From Limnobacter humi (GTDB taxonomy: Bacteria; Pseudomonadota; Gammaproteobacteria; Burkholderiales; Burkholderiaceae_B), in the NCBI RefSeq assembly GCF_024518835.1, contig NZ_JANIGO010000001.1:988989-1052988 (forward strand): DNA of 64,000 nucleotides, in the 5' to 3' direction. Both the position numbers and the translations under genes were made by a program. Below, piece by piece: positions 37,413 through 47,641 of the stretch; within the stretch, counting starts at the first letter, position 1; every line of letters starts with the position of its first letter. The notes below the pieces were generated by a model, which did no database searches, was not told where the DNA came from, and saw only the letters and a program-made list of their open reading frames with translations.

Positions 37413-37916
37413 TCAGGGCTTTTCCGCCAGGGCCTGTTGAATCAAGCCGTGCAGGGCCTGGAACTCCGGTTCCCCAACATAGGTTTTGATGATTTCACCC
37501 TTGCGGTTGATCAGGTAGGAAGTCGGGGTGATTTTCACATCATCGTAGGCCTTGGCAATACTGCCATCGAGGTCCAGTGCCACATCAAAGGGCAGCTTCC
37601 GGGTTTCCGCAAAATTGAGCACGTAGTCGGGGCGGTCATAGCTCATGGCCACTGCCACGGTGCGAAAACCTTGGTCTTTGAAGGTGTTGTAGGTGTCGAC
37701 AATGCCTGGCATTTCTTTCACGCAGGTGGTGCAACTGGTGGCCCAGAAGTTCACCAGCATCACTTGGCCCTGGTAGTCGGCCGGTGCGATGGTCTGGCCG
37801 GTGATGGTTTTGAAGATCATTTGGGGGGCCTGTTTGGAAAAGCAGGCACCCAGCACCACGACTGACAATGCCATGAACATGGCTCGACCGGTGCGCATCA
37901 GCATGGATTGATTCAT
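37413..37916 (-). CDS. TlpA/ResA-like thioredoxin-fold lipoprotein, 167 aa
   Basis: The ATG at 37916 opens a lipoprotein signal with lipobox LGAC. The mature part is thioredoxin-like with the redox pair in WATSCTTCVKEMP and a conserved late cis-Pro region (KITPTSYLI). Such periplasmic reductants act on haem-assembly or disulfide partners. An in-frame start 48 bases upstream is not used. It is 51 bases downstream of dolP in the same direction, so co-transcription is likely. The active-site CTTC is not the commonest CxxC variant. Confidence 0.85.
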   Translation of the reverse strand: MNQSMLMRTGRAMFMALSVVVLGACFSKQAPQMIFKTITGQTIAPADYQGQVMLVNFWATSCTTCVKEMPGIVDTYNTFKDQGFRTVAVAMSYDRPDYVLNFAETRKLPFDVALDLDGSIAKAYDDVKITPTSYLINRKGEIIKTYVGEPEFQALHGLIQQALAEKP

Positions 37917-37967
37917 TCCGTTGTTCTCGCAAAAACCCGCTGGGGCACTTGAGGCCCCTTTCATCCC

Positions 37968-39779
<1,812 letters not shown>

Positions 39780-39781
<2 letters not shown>

Positions 39782-40673
39782 GGATGATTCCGGGAAGGGC
39801 CTGGAGGTTCGACAGTCTGACGCAACGCGTCGGGCAACCCTCTATGTGGTGGCCACCCCCATCGGCAACCTGGGTGACATATCGTTGCGGGCACGCGCCA
39901 CGCTGGAGTCGGTGGACCGTGTTGCCGCAGAAGACACCCGCAACACAGCGCGATTGCTGGAGCAGTTGGGCCTGCGCAAACCCTTGATGGCGCACCATGC
40001 CCACAATGAGCAAGCCAGTGCGCAGGGCATTCTCCAATGTCTGGAACGGGGCGAAAGCATTGCGTTGGTGAGTGATGCAGGCACGCCGGCGGTGTCAGAC
40101 CCGGGTGCTGTGGTGGTTCGGGTGGTGGCACAGGCCGGGTATCCCGTGGTGCCGGTGCCTGGCGCCAGCAGTGTGCTCACCGCCTTGGCGGCCAGTGGCC
40201 TGGTCGACGGTGCTTTTACCTTCCGTGGATTTTTGCCAGCCAAAGGCAAAGAGCGGTTAAACCTGCTGGCGCATTGGGTGAGCCTGCCCGAACCACAAAT
40301 TCTGTTTGAGGCGCCACACCGGGTTTTGCAGTTGGTGGATGAGCTTGCACAGCAGGGTTTGAACGACCGAGCCGTGTGTGCCGGGCGTGAGATGACCAAG
40401 CAGTTTGAAACTTTTTACCGAGGCTTGGGGGCCGACGTGTTTGAACAGGTTCGCTCAGACCCCAATGCCGAGCGGGGTGAGTGGGTGTGGGTGATTTCAG
40501 GCGCACCGCCTGAGCCCGAGACGGCTGATGGAGTAAACGTCGGTCTGGACGACTGGTTAAAGCCGTTGCTGGCAGAATTGCCGTTGAAATCGGCAGTGGC
40601 TGTTGCGGTGAAGGCCACGGGCCTGCCCAAAAACGCCGTCTATGAACGGGCGTTGCAGTTGAAAGGCCCATAA
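39780..40673 (+). CDS. rsmI: 16S rRNA 2'-O-ribose methyltransferase RsmI, 297 aa
   Basis: The protein begins the RsmI way: LYVVATPIGNLGDISLRARATL, then VAAEDTRNTARLL, VSDAGTPAVSDPG and FRGFLPAKGKER. It is of the SAM tetrapyrrole-methylase fold and methylates the ribose of C1402 in 16S rRNA. GGAG lies 11 bases before the ATG. The divergent partner yraN is the usual neighbour. Confidence 0.96.
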
Positions 40674-40697
40674 AAAAAGCCAGCCGAGGGGGCTGGC
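40672..40697 (-). terminator. Terminator of the Pro-Gly-Leu repeat gene
   Basis: Read on the minus strand, GCCAGCC-CCCTC-GGCTGGC forms a 7-bp stem followed by seven T. It lies 60 bases after the stop of the minus-strand repeat gene and just after the rsmI stop, where it may also act as a weak stop for rsmI. Confidence 0.8.
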
Positions 40698-40757
40698 GAA
40701 ATACCACTGAACGAATCTCGAGGCGCAGGCCGTGAGCCGGCCTTGAGAGTCACTGCA

Positions 40758-41435
40758 TTACACTGGCAAGGGCAGTGACGGTGCGCCAGGCAGTTCCAGG
40801 CCGCTCAGGGAAGCGGACACGGAAATGGGCGCTGCGTCGTTGGCCAGCACAATGCTCAATGTGCCATCTTCAAAGCTGACTGGTGAGTCTGGCAGCGAAG
40901 GGAAGGATGGCAATCCGGGGAAGTCGGGCAAGCCTGGTGAATCAGGCAGACCCGGGATGGCGGGCAGTCCGCCGTCGGCCAGGCCTGTCAGCAGGTCGGC
41001 CACAGCCTCGGGGCTGGTGGGCAATGCTGGAAGGCCAGGAATGCTGGGTGCGTCGGGGAGTCCGCCCGAAGCGAAACCACTGAGCAGATCCACCACAGCC
41101 TCTGGGCTGCTGGGAAGTCCAGGCAGCTCTGGCGCAGACGGCAGTCCGGGCATGGAGGGCAGTCCCGGGAAATCGGGCAATCCTGGTGCATCGGGTAGTC
41201 CGGGCACGGAAGGCAGACCGCCATCTGCCAAGCCAGTCAGCAAGCTGACGAAAGCGTCTGGGCTGGTCGGAACGCCAGGCAGGCTGGGCAGACCTGGAAT
41301 GGCAGGCAGTTCGGGGGCAGCCGGAAATGCGGGTACATCGGGCGCAAAACCTGCCAAGGTGTCCAGAACACCCACCAGAATTTCTCCGGCTACAGGAACG
41401 GCGTTCAAGCCGTTTTTCAGATCGTCTAGGGCCAT
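40758..41435 (-). CDS. Pro-Gly-Leu-rich repeat protein of unknown function, 225 aa
   Basis: The protein is built of GLP, PGLP and PDFPGLPS units and contains three longer modules that each begin SP[DE]A-x-x-LL[TS]G[LF]A and end GGLP (about residues 55-75, 108-126 and 141-160). No signal peptide is visible; the first 30 residues (MALDDLKNGLNAVPVAGEIL) look helical. There is no Cys, few charged residues and almost no aromatic ones except Phe. The pattern is collagen- or elastin-like but without a strict three-residue period. I do not recognise it. It has its own terminator and an AT-rich upstream region, so it is probably expressed alone. Confidence 0.75.
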   Translation of the reverse strand: MALDDLKNGLNAVPVAGEILVGVLDTLAGFAPDVPAFPAAPELPAIPGLPSLPGVPTSPDAFVSLLTGLADGGLPSVPGLPDAPGLPDFPGLPSMPGLPSAPELPGLPSSPEAVVDLLSGFASGGLPDAPSIPGLPALPTSPEAVADLLTGLADGGLPAIPGLPDSPGLPDFPGLPSFPSLPDSPVSFEDGTLSIVLANDAAPISVSASLSGLELPGAPSLPLPV

Positions 41436-41557
41436 AGTTTCTCCGTCGTTTGAAGTGATTTTTTAGGTGTTTTTACGTCCGCAATCTACGTTGCGTTCCA
41501 CATCAAATCAGAGGGAAATGGCTTCAACAATTCGAAAAGTTTGGTGTTTTTGTCGGT

Positions 41558-41586
41558 AAATAACTTATCTGTGTGTAAAGTTATTT
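41558..41586. promoter_or_regulatory. Perfect dyad upstream of the repeat-protein gene
   Basis: AAATAACTT (41558-41566) and AAGTTATTT (41578-41586) are a perfect 9-bp inverted repeat with an 11-base gap. It lies about 125 bases before the start of the repeat protein in an AT-rich stretch that stands out from the GC-rich surroundings. It looks like a repressor or activator site. Confidence 0.45.
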
Positions 41587-41670
41587 GTTAAGTGAATGAT
41601 TTTGATGGATTTTTACTGATGTTAATTTTTTGGGAAATTTGCAGAATTGTCAGAATAGTGCTGTCAGAAA

Positions 41671-41705
41671 AGAAAAAAGGCGTTTCCCAGTGAGAGAAAC
41701 GCCTT
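41671..41705 (-). terminator. Terminator of dksA
   Basis: On the minus strand AAGGCGTTTC and GAAACGCCTT form a 10-bp perfect stem with a 9-base loop and a run of T after it (A-run at 41673-41678 on the plus strand). It sits 30 bases after the dksA stop. Confidence 0.85.
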
Positions 41706-41734
41706 GTTGGGCAACCTTTCAAGTGGCAGGTCGA

Positions 41735-42160
41735 TTAGTCGCCGTACATACGCTGCTTGAGTTCACGGCGTTGCTGTGCTTCCAGCGACAAGGTGGCGGT
41801 TGGTCGAGCCAACAAGCGGGCCACACCGATGGGGTCGCCTGTTTCTTCGCACCAGCCGTAATCGCCACTGTCAATTTTTTGCAGAGACTGTTGCACTTTC
41901 TTCAGCAGTTTGCGCTCACGGTCGCGGGTGCGCAATTCCAATGCATGCTCTTCTTCAATGGTGGCACGATCGGCAGGGTCGGGAACCACCACTGTTTCGC
42001 GCAGGTGTTCGGTGGTTTCACCAGCGTTGGCCAGCAATTCCTTTTCCATGTCCTGAAGCCGCTGTCGGAAAAAGGCCAGCTGCACCTCGTTCATGTAGTC
42101 TTTTTCAGGCATCGCGAGCAGTTCTTTCTCGCTGATGATGGGCACTTTTTGCGTTGTCAT
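41735..42160 (-). CDS. dksA: RNA polymerase-binding transcription factor DksA, 141 aa
   Basis: A coiled-coil with the tip acidic residues (VVPDPADRATIEEEHALELR) and the globular end YGWCEETGDPIGVARLLARPTA are typical DksA. It binds the secondary channel of RNA polymerase and, with ppGpp, adjusts rRNA and amino-acid genes. Only one of the four zinc Cys of E. coli DksA is present (CEET in place of CxxC, SLEA in place of C-x-x-C). This is common in betaproteobacteria, so the zinc-free form is expected. A ribosome site GAGG lies before the ATG. Confidence 0.95.
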   Translation of the reverse strand: MTTQKVPIISEKELLAMPEKDYMNEVQLAFFRQRLQDMEKELLANAGETTEHLRETVVVPDPADRATIEEEHALELRTRDRERKLLKKVQQSLQKIDSGDYGWCEETGDPIGVARLLARPTATLSLEAQQRRELKQRMYGD

Positions 42161-42208
42161 GTCAGGCCTCTAATTCGTCGATCCACTCACTATATACCAG
42201 TATAGCCT

Positions 42209-43198
42209 TTAACGTGCCAGACAGAGCTCTAACCCTTGGGTGATGAACTCCTTGGGCAGTTTGCGCCCAATGAACACGATTTTGCTTTCCTTTTTGTCGG
42301 CTGGGTCCCATTTGCGGCCCCAGTCCAAGCCCATCAGCATGTGAACGCCTTGGAAGAGTGCGCGTCGGTCGCTGCCCTTGATGGACAGAATGCCTTTGTA
42401 GCGCAGCATATCCGGCCCGTACACCTGGGTGACCGATCCCATGAATTCTTCAAACTTTTGTCCATCGAATGGCTTGGTGCTTTTGAACACGAAGCTCTGG
42501 ATTTCATCGTTGTGGGTGTGCTTGTCTTCGTCCAGAAAGTCGGGGGCAATATCCAGAATGGAATTCAGGTTGAAACCCTTCACATCCAGCAGTTTGGCCA
42601 CCGGTGCATTGCCATGGTCACTGATCATCTGCTCAGCGCGGGCATTCATCTTGGCCAGGCGTTTTTTGAGTGTCTGTACTTCATCGGCGCTGGCCAGGTC
42701 GGTTTTGGACAGCAGAATGCGGTCAGCAAAGCCCACCTGTTGCTGAATTTCGCGGTGTTCATCCAGTTGTTGCATGCCGTGTTTGGCATCCACCACCGTA
42801 ATCACCGCATCCAGCAGGTAGCTTTCGGCCACCACATCGTCCACAAAAAAGGTTTGGGCCACAGGGCCTGGGTCGGCCATGCCGGTGGTTTCAATCACCA
42901 CGCGGTCAAACTTGATCTCGCCTTTTTTCTTGCGAGCCGCCATGTCGCCCAGAATACGCACCAGGTCGCCCCGCACGGTGCAGCACAGGCAGCCATTGTT
43001 CATTTCGACGATGTTTTCCTGCTCGTTTTGCAGCAGCAGGTCGTTGTCCACGCCTTCTTCGCCAAACTCATTTTCAATCACGGCGATTTTCAGGCCGTGG
43101 TTTTCCTTCAGGATGCGGTTGAGCAGGGTGGTTTTGCCGCTGCCCAAAAAGCCGGTGAGGATGGTGACGGGAATGAGGGTGTGCGGTGCTTGGCTCAT
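42209..43198 (-). CDS. CobW/COG0523 family GTPase, 329 aa
   Basis: The N-terminus has the P-loop GFLGSGKTTLLNRIL, the switch region VIENEFGEEGVD, and the metal-site GCLCC of COG0523 proteins. A guanine-specificity stretch (LSKTDLASADE) and the C-terminal CobW domain (about 225-320) follow. These proteins insert or ferry zinc or cobalt under metal stress. The ATG at 43198 (MSQAPHT) is preferred over a start 33 bases upstream. It lies 56 bases after the metallo-hydrolase start region in the same direction. Confidence 0.92.
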   Translation of the reverse strand: MSQAPHTLIPVTILTGFLGSGKTTLLNRILKENHGLKIAVIENEFGEEGVDNDLLLQNEQENIVEMNNGCLCCTVRGDLVRILGDMAARKKKGEIKFDRVVIETTGMADPGPVAQTFFVDDVVAESYLLDAVITVVDAKHGMQQLDEHREIQQQVGFADRILLSKTDLASADEVQTLKKRLAKMNARAEQMISDHGNAPVAKLLDVKGFNLNSILDIAPDFLDEDKHTHNDEIQSFVFKSTKPFDGQKFEEFMGSVTQVYGPDMLRYKGILSIKGSDRRALFQGVHMLMGLDWGRKWDPADKKESKIVFIGRKLPKEFITQGLELCLAR

Positions 43199-43254
43199 GG
43201 TCTGTGCTTCAGAAAATATCGTCGACCCCAACAGATGGGGATGATTTCGGTCAT

Positions 43255-44289
43255 TTAAAGGGCTTCAGGCGTGGCTTCAAACACCCACACACCGTTCTGT
43301 TGAGTGCGCTGGGCCAGGCCTTTGCGCCACAGGTAGTGCAGGTGGGCCACAGCCTCGCCCATGGCAAAGCTCATTTGGTGGCCGTCCATTTCACGTTTGA
43401 ACAACACGGAAATGGCTTGCCTGGCCGATAAAGGCTGCGCTTTCAGTGCGTCCAGCAGTTCATTCAGACGGTGGTCGTGGTGCCGCAGCAACTGTGCGCA
43501 ACGGTCATGAATACCCTTGAAAGGTACGCCATGTGAAGGCAACACCATCAAGCGGTCGGGCAGGGTGGCCATGGCCTGGACTGACTTCAAGAATGCCAGC
43601 AAGGGGTTCCCTTCCGGCTCAATCGCATACACGCTGACATTGGTCGAAATGGTGGGCAGCAGCATGTCGCCGCTGATCATCACGCCCAGGCTTTCGCAGA
43701 CCAGGCTGATGTGCTCGGGGCTGTGGCCAAAGCCCGCCATACAGCGCCATGTTTGGTTGCCAATGATCAGTTCGTCGCCGTGTTGTATGCGTTGAAAGCT
43801 TAACGGAGGCTCTGGCACCAGCCGGGCAAACAAACCCCCCCGTGCTTTTTGGGTTTCTTCGGCTTTCTCCTCATGGGCCAAGCCGTGGCTGGCCATGAAG
43901 GTGGCCAGACTGTGCGCATCAAACCCGGGCAGGTTGGCACACAGCCCCCGGGCCATGAAGTATTCCGCCGATGACATGTGAACCTGCACCCCATGCTTGC
44001 GAGCCAGCGGGCCGGCCATGCCGATGTGGTCTGGGTGGGCATGGGTCACGATGATGCGGCCCAGGGGTTTGTGGGCAAACAGGGTTTGCTCAATGTCTTC
44101 CCACAATGCAGCCACATTGGGCAGGCCGGCCCCGGTGTCTACCAGCGTGTATTGGTGGGCCTCTTCAATCAACCAGACATTGATGTGGTCCAGCGCAAAC
44201 GGCAGGGGCAAGCGCAGCCACAAAATGCCCGGTGCGACTGGCACGGGTTGTCCCAAGGTGGGCGGTTCAAACAAACGTTCAATTCCCAT
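43255..44289 (-). CDS. Metallo-beta-lactamase fold hydrolase, 344 aa
   Basis: The zinc-site pattern is present: THAHPDHIG early, VDTGAGLPN before it, a later GHSPEHISL His and an SGDMLLPT Asp. The C-terminal 90 residues form a winged-helix-like part (LDALKAQPLSARQAISVLFKR). This layout matches MBL-fold hydrolases with a C-terminal HTH-like domain, similar to LACTB2-type proteins. Its substrate, perhaps a thioester or RNA end, is unknown. It lies 56 bases upstream of the CobW gene on the same strand. Confidence 0.85.
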   Translation of the reverse strand: MGIERLFEPPTLGQPVPVAPGILWLRLPLPFALDHINVWLIEEAHQYTLVDTGAGLPNVAALWEDIEQTLFAHKPLGRIIVTHAHPDHIGMAGPLARKHGVQVHMSSAEYFMARGLCANLPGFDAHSLATFMASHGLAHEEKAEETQKARGGLFARLVPEPPLSFQRIQHGDELIIGNQTWRCMAGFGHSPEHISLVCESLGVMISGDMLLPTISTNVSVYAIEPEGNPLLAFLKSVQAMATLPDRLMVLPSHGVPFKGIHDRCAQLLRHHDHRLNELLDALKAQPLSARQAISVLFKREMDGHQMSFAMGEAVAHLHYLWRKGLAQRTQQNGVWVFEATPEAL

Positions 44290-44381
44290 GTGTTTTCTGG
44301 CGACTTTTCAGTCATTTGGCTGATTCAAGCGCCTGATTGTAGGGCATCATTCCGAAAAAACAGTTGTTCTAGGAGACTTTC

Positions 44382-45563
44382 ATGCTGAATTTGCCAGGCC
44401 TTCAATTTGATTTGGGCGAGGACATTGACGCCCTGCGCGATGCCGTCCAAGCGTTTGCCCAGAAGGAAATTGCCCCGATTGCGGCCGAGATTGATCGGTC
44501 TGACCAGTTTCCCATGCACTTGTGGCGCAAGCTGGGTGACATGGGCTTGTTGGGCCTGACTGTGGACGAGGAGTTGGGCGGCAGTGGGATGGGTTATCTG
44601 GCCCACATCGTGGCCATGGAAGAAATTTCCCGGGCCAGTGCGTCGGTGGCGCTGAGCTATGGCGCCCACTCCAACCTGTGCGTGAACCAGATTCGCCGCA
44701 ATGGCAACGACTGGCAGCGCAAAACCTTTTTACCCAAGTTGATTTCTGGCGAGCACATCGGCGCTTTGGCCATGAGTGAGCCCAATGCAGGGTCGGATGT
44801 GGTGAGCATGCAGTTGCGCGCCGACAAAAAGGGCGACAAGTATGTGCTGAATGGCACCAAGATGTGGATTACCAATGGCCCCGATGCCGATGTGCTGGTG
44901 GTGTATGCCAAAACCGACTTGGCAGCCGGGCCGCGCGGCATCACGGCTTTTCTGATCGAAAAGGGTTTCAAGGGCTTTTCGATTGCACAGAAGCTGGACA
45001 AGCTCGGCATGCGCGGCAGCCACACCGGCGAGCTGGTGTTTGAGGACTGCGAGGTGCCCGAAACCCATGTGCTGGGCCGGGTGGGCAGTGGCGTGAATGT
45101 GTTGATGAGCGGCCTGGACTTTGAGCGCGCCGTATTGAGCGGCGGCCCACTGGGCATTATGGCGGCGGTGATGGACGTGGTGGTGCCCTACGTGCACGAC
45201 CGCAAACAGTTTGGCCAAAGCATCGGCGAATTCCAGTTGATTCAGGGCAAGCTGGCGGATTTGTATTCCACCCTGATGGCCACCCGCGCCTATGTGTACC
45301 AAGTGGGCAAGGCCTGCGACAAAGCCACGCCCGATACCGTGCGCAAACTGCGCAAGGACTGCGCCGGTGCCATTTTGTACTCGGCTGAAAAGGCCACCTG
45401 GATGGCCGGTGAGTCGATCCAGATTCTGGGTGGCAATGGCTACATCAACGAATACCCCTGTGGCCGCTTGTGGCGCGATGCAAAACTCTATGAAATTGGC
45501 GCAGGCACCAGCGAAATTCGCCGCATGTTGATTGGCCGGGAGTTGTTTGGCGAGACGATGTAA
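44382..45563 (+). CDS. ivd: Isovaleryl-CoA dehydrogenase, 393 aa
   Basis: The acyl-CoA dehydrogenase fold is complete, with [26 protein letters not shown], and the late [19 protein letters not shown]. The catalytic Glu in [12 protein letters not shown] lies in the position typical of isovaleryl-CoA dehydrogenase rather than the usual C-terminal Glu. It oxidises isovaleryl-CoA to 3-methylcrotonyl-CoA in leucine breakdown. Other leucine-pathway genes are not in this window. Confidence 0.93.
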   Translation: MLNLPGLQFDLGEDIDALRDAVQAFAQKEIAPIAAEIDRSDQFPMHLWRKLGDMGLLGLTVDEELGGSGMGYLAHIVAMEEISRASASVALSYGAHSNLCVNQIRRNGNDWQRKTFLPKLISGEHIGALAMSEPNAGSDVVSMQLRADKKGDKYVLNGTKMWITNGPDADVLVVYAKTDLAAGPRGITAFLIEKGFKGFSIAQKLDKLGMRGSHTGELVFEDCEVPETHVLGRVGSGVNVLMSGLDFERAVLSGGPLGIMAAVMDVVVPYVHDRKQFGQSIGEFQLIQGKLADLYSTLMATRAYVYQVGKACDKATPDTVRKLRKDCAGAILYSAEKATWMAGESIQILGGNGYINEYPCGRLWRDAKLYEIGAGTSEIRRMLIGRELFGETM

Positions 45564-45681
45564 GGCTGTTTTGTTCAGTCGGATAACCGGATGTGCAGAC
45601 CCGATTTCTGCACATCCCGACCGGATCTGAACTTCGATTCGCCATGGTCCACTCAATGTTCCGTTTTCTCAGGACCTGACC

Positions 45682-47583
45682 GTGGGCCTTCTTCGCCAAC
45701 CGACCGTCAAATGCCAATCCCCGCAGCCAATACCATTGGCACCCAAACGGTTGTTCAGTCGCCCGCAGCCAAGCGGCTGGTTGGCGTGCGCCGCCCGCAG
45801 CATTGGTCAGCGCTTTGCATCACCGCGGGCAATCGCCACTCCCCCGGTCCGGGTTCAGGACATTGCTCCCAAGGTTTCATGGGCGCTCAGTCCAAGCAGT
45901 GCAGCCGTTCGGGCGACGAAGCAGCCTGTGCCGGCTGTGCGGCAAGTGTCCTTTCCGGCCAATCCCGTGGTCCCACAGGCCGATCGGTTTCCGAACCAGG
46001 TGCACTACACCATGGCAAACTCGCCAGGGGTGGTTGCCGGGCTGCCGGGCAGCTTTGGCCCCCTTCAGGCGGACTTGCTGCGCACCTTGACAAACCGCCA
46101 AGGTCTGATCGAATGGGGCAACCCAGCCTTCCCATCTTGGGTGGATGGTCTGCAGCATCAGCTTGAGCACACTGGGCCAGTCCGTTTGGGCGGCGTGGTC
46201 ATCGAGGGCATGCAGATGGTCGGGCAGACTGCAGACCGCACGGACTGGTCTTTGCTGGTGAGCGCCCCCAGCCTTGACGGTGCCGGAGAAATTGAGTCGT
46301 TCGTGGTGCCCTTGACCCAGTGCGCCGCGGCATTATCCCCTGTCGGCCGGGCAGAGCCCAGTCTGGAGTTCATTCGGCACAGCGCTGCGGTGGTTGACCA
46401 CCACTTGAGCCGGGTGGAGTGGGGTTATCACGACAGCCCGCACATGCCGCTGATGTTGAATCACGGTGTGCAAGGTGCTGCAGAATGTGCCGTGGCATTC
46501 ACCGAGTTGCGTTCACGCGCCTTGTCGGGCCTGGTCGATGGCGCTCAATCGGCGGCCCGCCAGCGCCGGGAAGTGATGGCGACCATGGGTGTTTCATCCA
46601 GGCTGACAGGTCCCGAGGTGGTGGCGATTGACGATTGGCTGACAGCTTGCCCGGACGAACCCTTGCCGCCCACGGATGATCAGCATGCCCAGCACTTGCT
46701 TGCCCAGCGACGACATCAACCTGCTGTATGGATCCAACCCGCCAATTTGACAGCGGTTCAGCCCCAAATCATCAACCCATCCACACTGGCGGCTTACCGG
46801 CAACCCCAACTGCCCAACCATTGCGGCTTGGCGGCTGTGAATGCATTTTTTCAAGCCAATGTGGTAACCCCAGCCCAAGCGGTCCAAATCCTGTTGAAGC
46901 AACGCGAGGCGGTGTTTGGTCAGCCTGGTGCGCCCATGGCCACCCTGGGTTTGCCGGGGCTACACCACCCCAAGATCATCCGTGCGCTTCAGGACGGTCA
47001 GGCGGTGCGCATGACCCGAACCGAATTCTGTGGTCAGACGCCCCAACGCATCCCCCCGGCGCATGAGGCCTTGTACATGGCTACGCCAGCCGGGGAGTGG
47101 GATGCCTTGTGTCGCTTGTCGCCTGGCCAACCCGGCGTAGGCGATGAGATCTGGATCACGCCAGACATCTGGTTGAGCGCCACCACGGGCATGCACCTGG
47201 ATCAGGTTGAGGGCATGGTCAATGAATTATTGGCTGAACGTCCCCATGCCCCTGCCTGGCAGCACATGCCGGAGCGGGTTGAGCGGCTCAGCGCCATTCA
47301 GGCCAGCGGTTGGGCTCACCTCGAACAACAGATCAATGCCACCGTTCTCAGCGCTGAAGGTCAGGGTCGACCTTCAAATTTCCCCATGGTTTGCATGGTG
47401 CCCGGCCATTATTTTGCAGTGGCCAGAACATCGGATGGCGCGTGGGTCAAGCTGGACAGCTTGGGCACGGCCAAAGCAGGGATTCAGGCGCCGGAACTGT
47501 TTGCGACAGCAGGCGAGTTGGGGCGAAAGTTGAGGGAGGCGGGCGTGATCCATGTGGTGTGTGAACCATTACTAACGTGCTGA
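45682..47583 (+). CDS. Josephin-like cysteine protease (putative deubiquitinase-type), 633 aa
   Basis: The last 260 residues carry a Josephin pattern. Gln376-x4-Cys381-x5-Asn387-x3-Gln391 (QLPNHCGLAAVNAFFQ) matches the spacing of Gln9, Cys14, Asn20 and Gln24 in ataxin-3. His576 lies in GHYFAVAR, and Asp592 in WVKLDSL matches the Asn134 site. The text after it (PEL, L-x3-L, VV) also follows ataxin-3. Josephin enzymes cut ubiquitin chains in eukaryotes. The N-terminal 370 residues are low-complexity, then unrecognised, with no signal peptide. The start is GTG with AGGA upstream. A second frame (ATG 45711) also looks codon-like over the first 30 residues, so the N-terminus is uncertain. Delivery is unknown. 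Confidence 0.6.
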   Translation: MGLLRQPTVKCQSPQPIPLAPKRLFSRPQPSGWLACAARSIGQRFASPRAIATPPVRVQDIAPKVSWALSPSSAAVRATKQPVPAVRQVSFPANPVVPQADRFPNQVHYTMANSPGVVAGLPGSFGPLQADLLRTLTNRQGLIEWGNPAFPSWVDGLQHQLEHTGPVRLGGVVIEGMQMVGQTADRTDWSLLVSAPSLDGAGEIESFVVPLTQCAAALSPVGRAEPSLEFIRHSAAVVDHHLSRVEWGYHDSPHMPLMLNHGVQGAAECAVAFTELRSRALSGLVDGAQSAARQRREVMATMGVSSRLTGPEVVAIDDWLTACPDEPLPPTDDQHAQHLLAQRRHQPAVWIQPANLTAVQPQIINPSTLAAYRQPQLPNHCGLAAVNAFFQANVVTPAQAVQILLKQREAVFGQPGAPMATLGLPGLHHPKIIRALQDGQAVRMTRTEFCGQTPQRIPPAHEALYMATPAGEWDALCRLSPGQPGVGDEIWITPDIWLSATTGMHLDQVEGMVNELLAERPHAPAWQHMPERVERLSAIQASGWAHLEQQINATVLSAEGQGRPSNFPMVCMVPGHYFAVARTSDGAWVKLDSLGTAKAGIQAPELFATAGELGRKLREAGVIHVVCEPLLTC

Positions 47584-47641
47584 AAAGAATGGGCGGTGGA
47601 TTTGCGTAGAATGGTTGGTACTCAATCCGGCCTTCAACATC

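Noticed and set aside
40758..41435. CRISPR-like repeat pattern
   Set aside because: The repeats are protein-coding modules of uneven length with no spacers, and the frame stays open throughout.
45591..46166. Second open frame over the start of the Josephin-like gene
   Set aside because: It begins codon-like (MPIPAANTIG at 45711) but soon turns Gly/Arg/Ser-rich and lacks motifs; a frameshift near the N-terminus remains possible and is noted with the gene.
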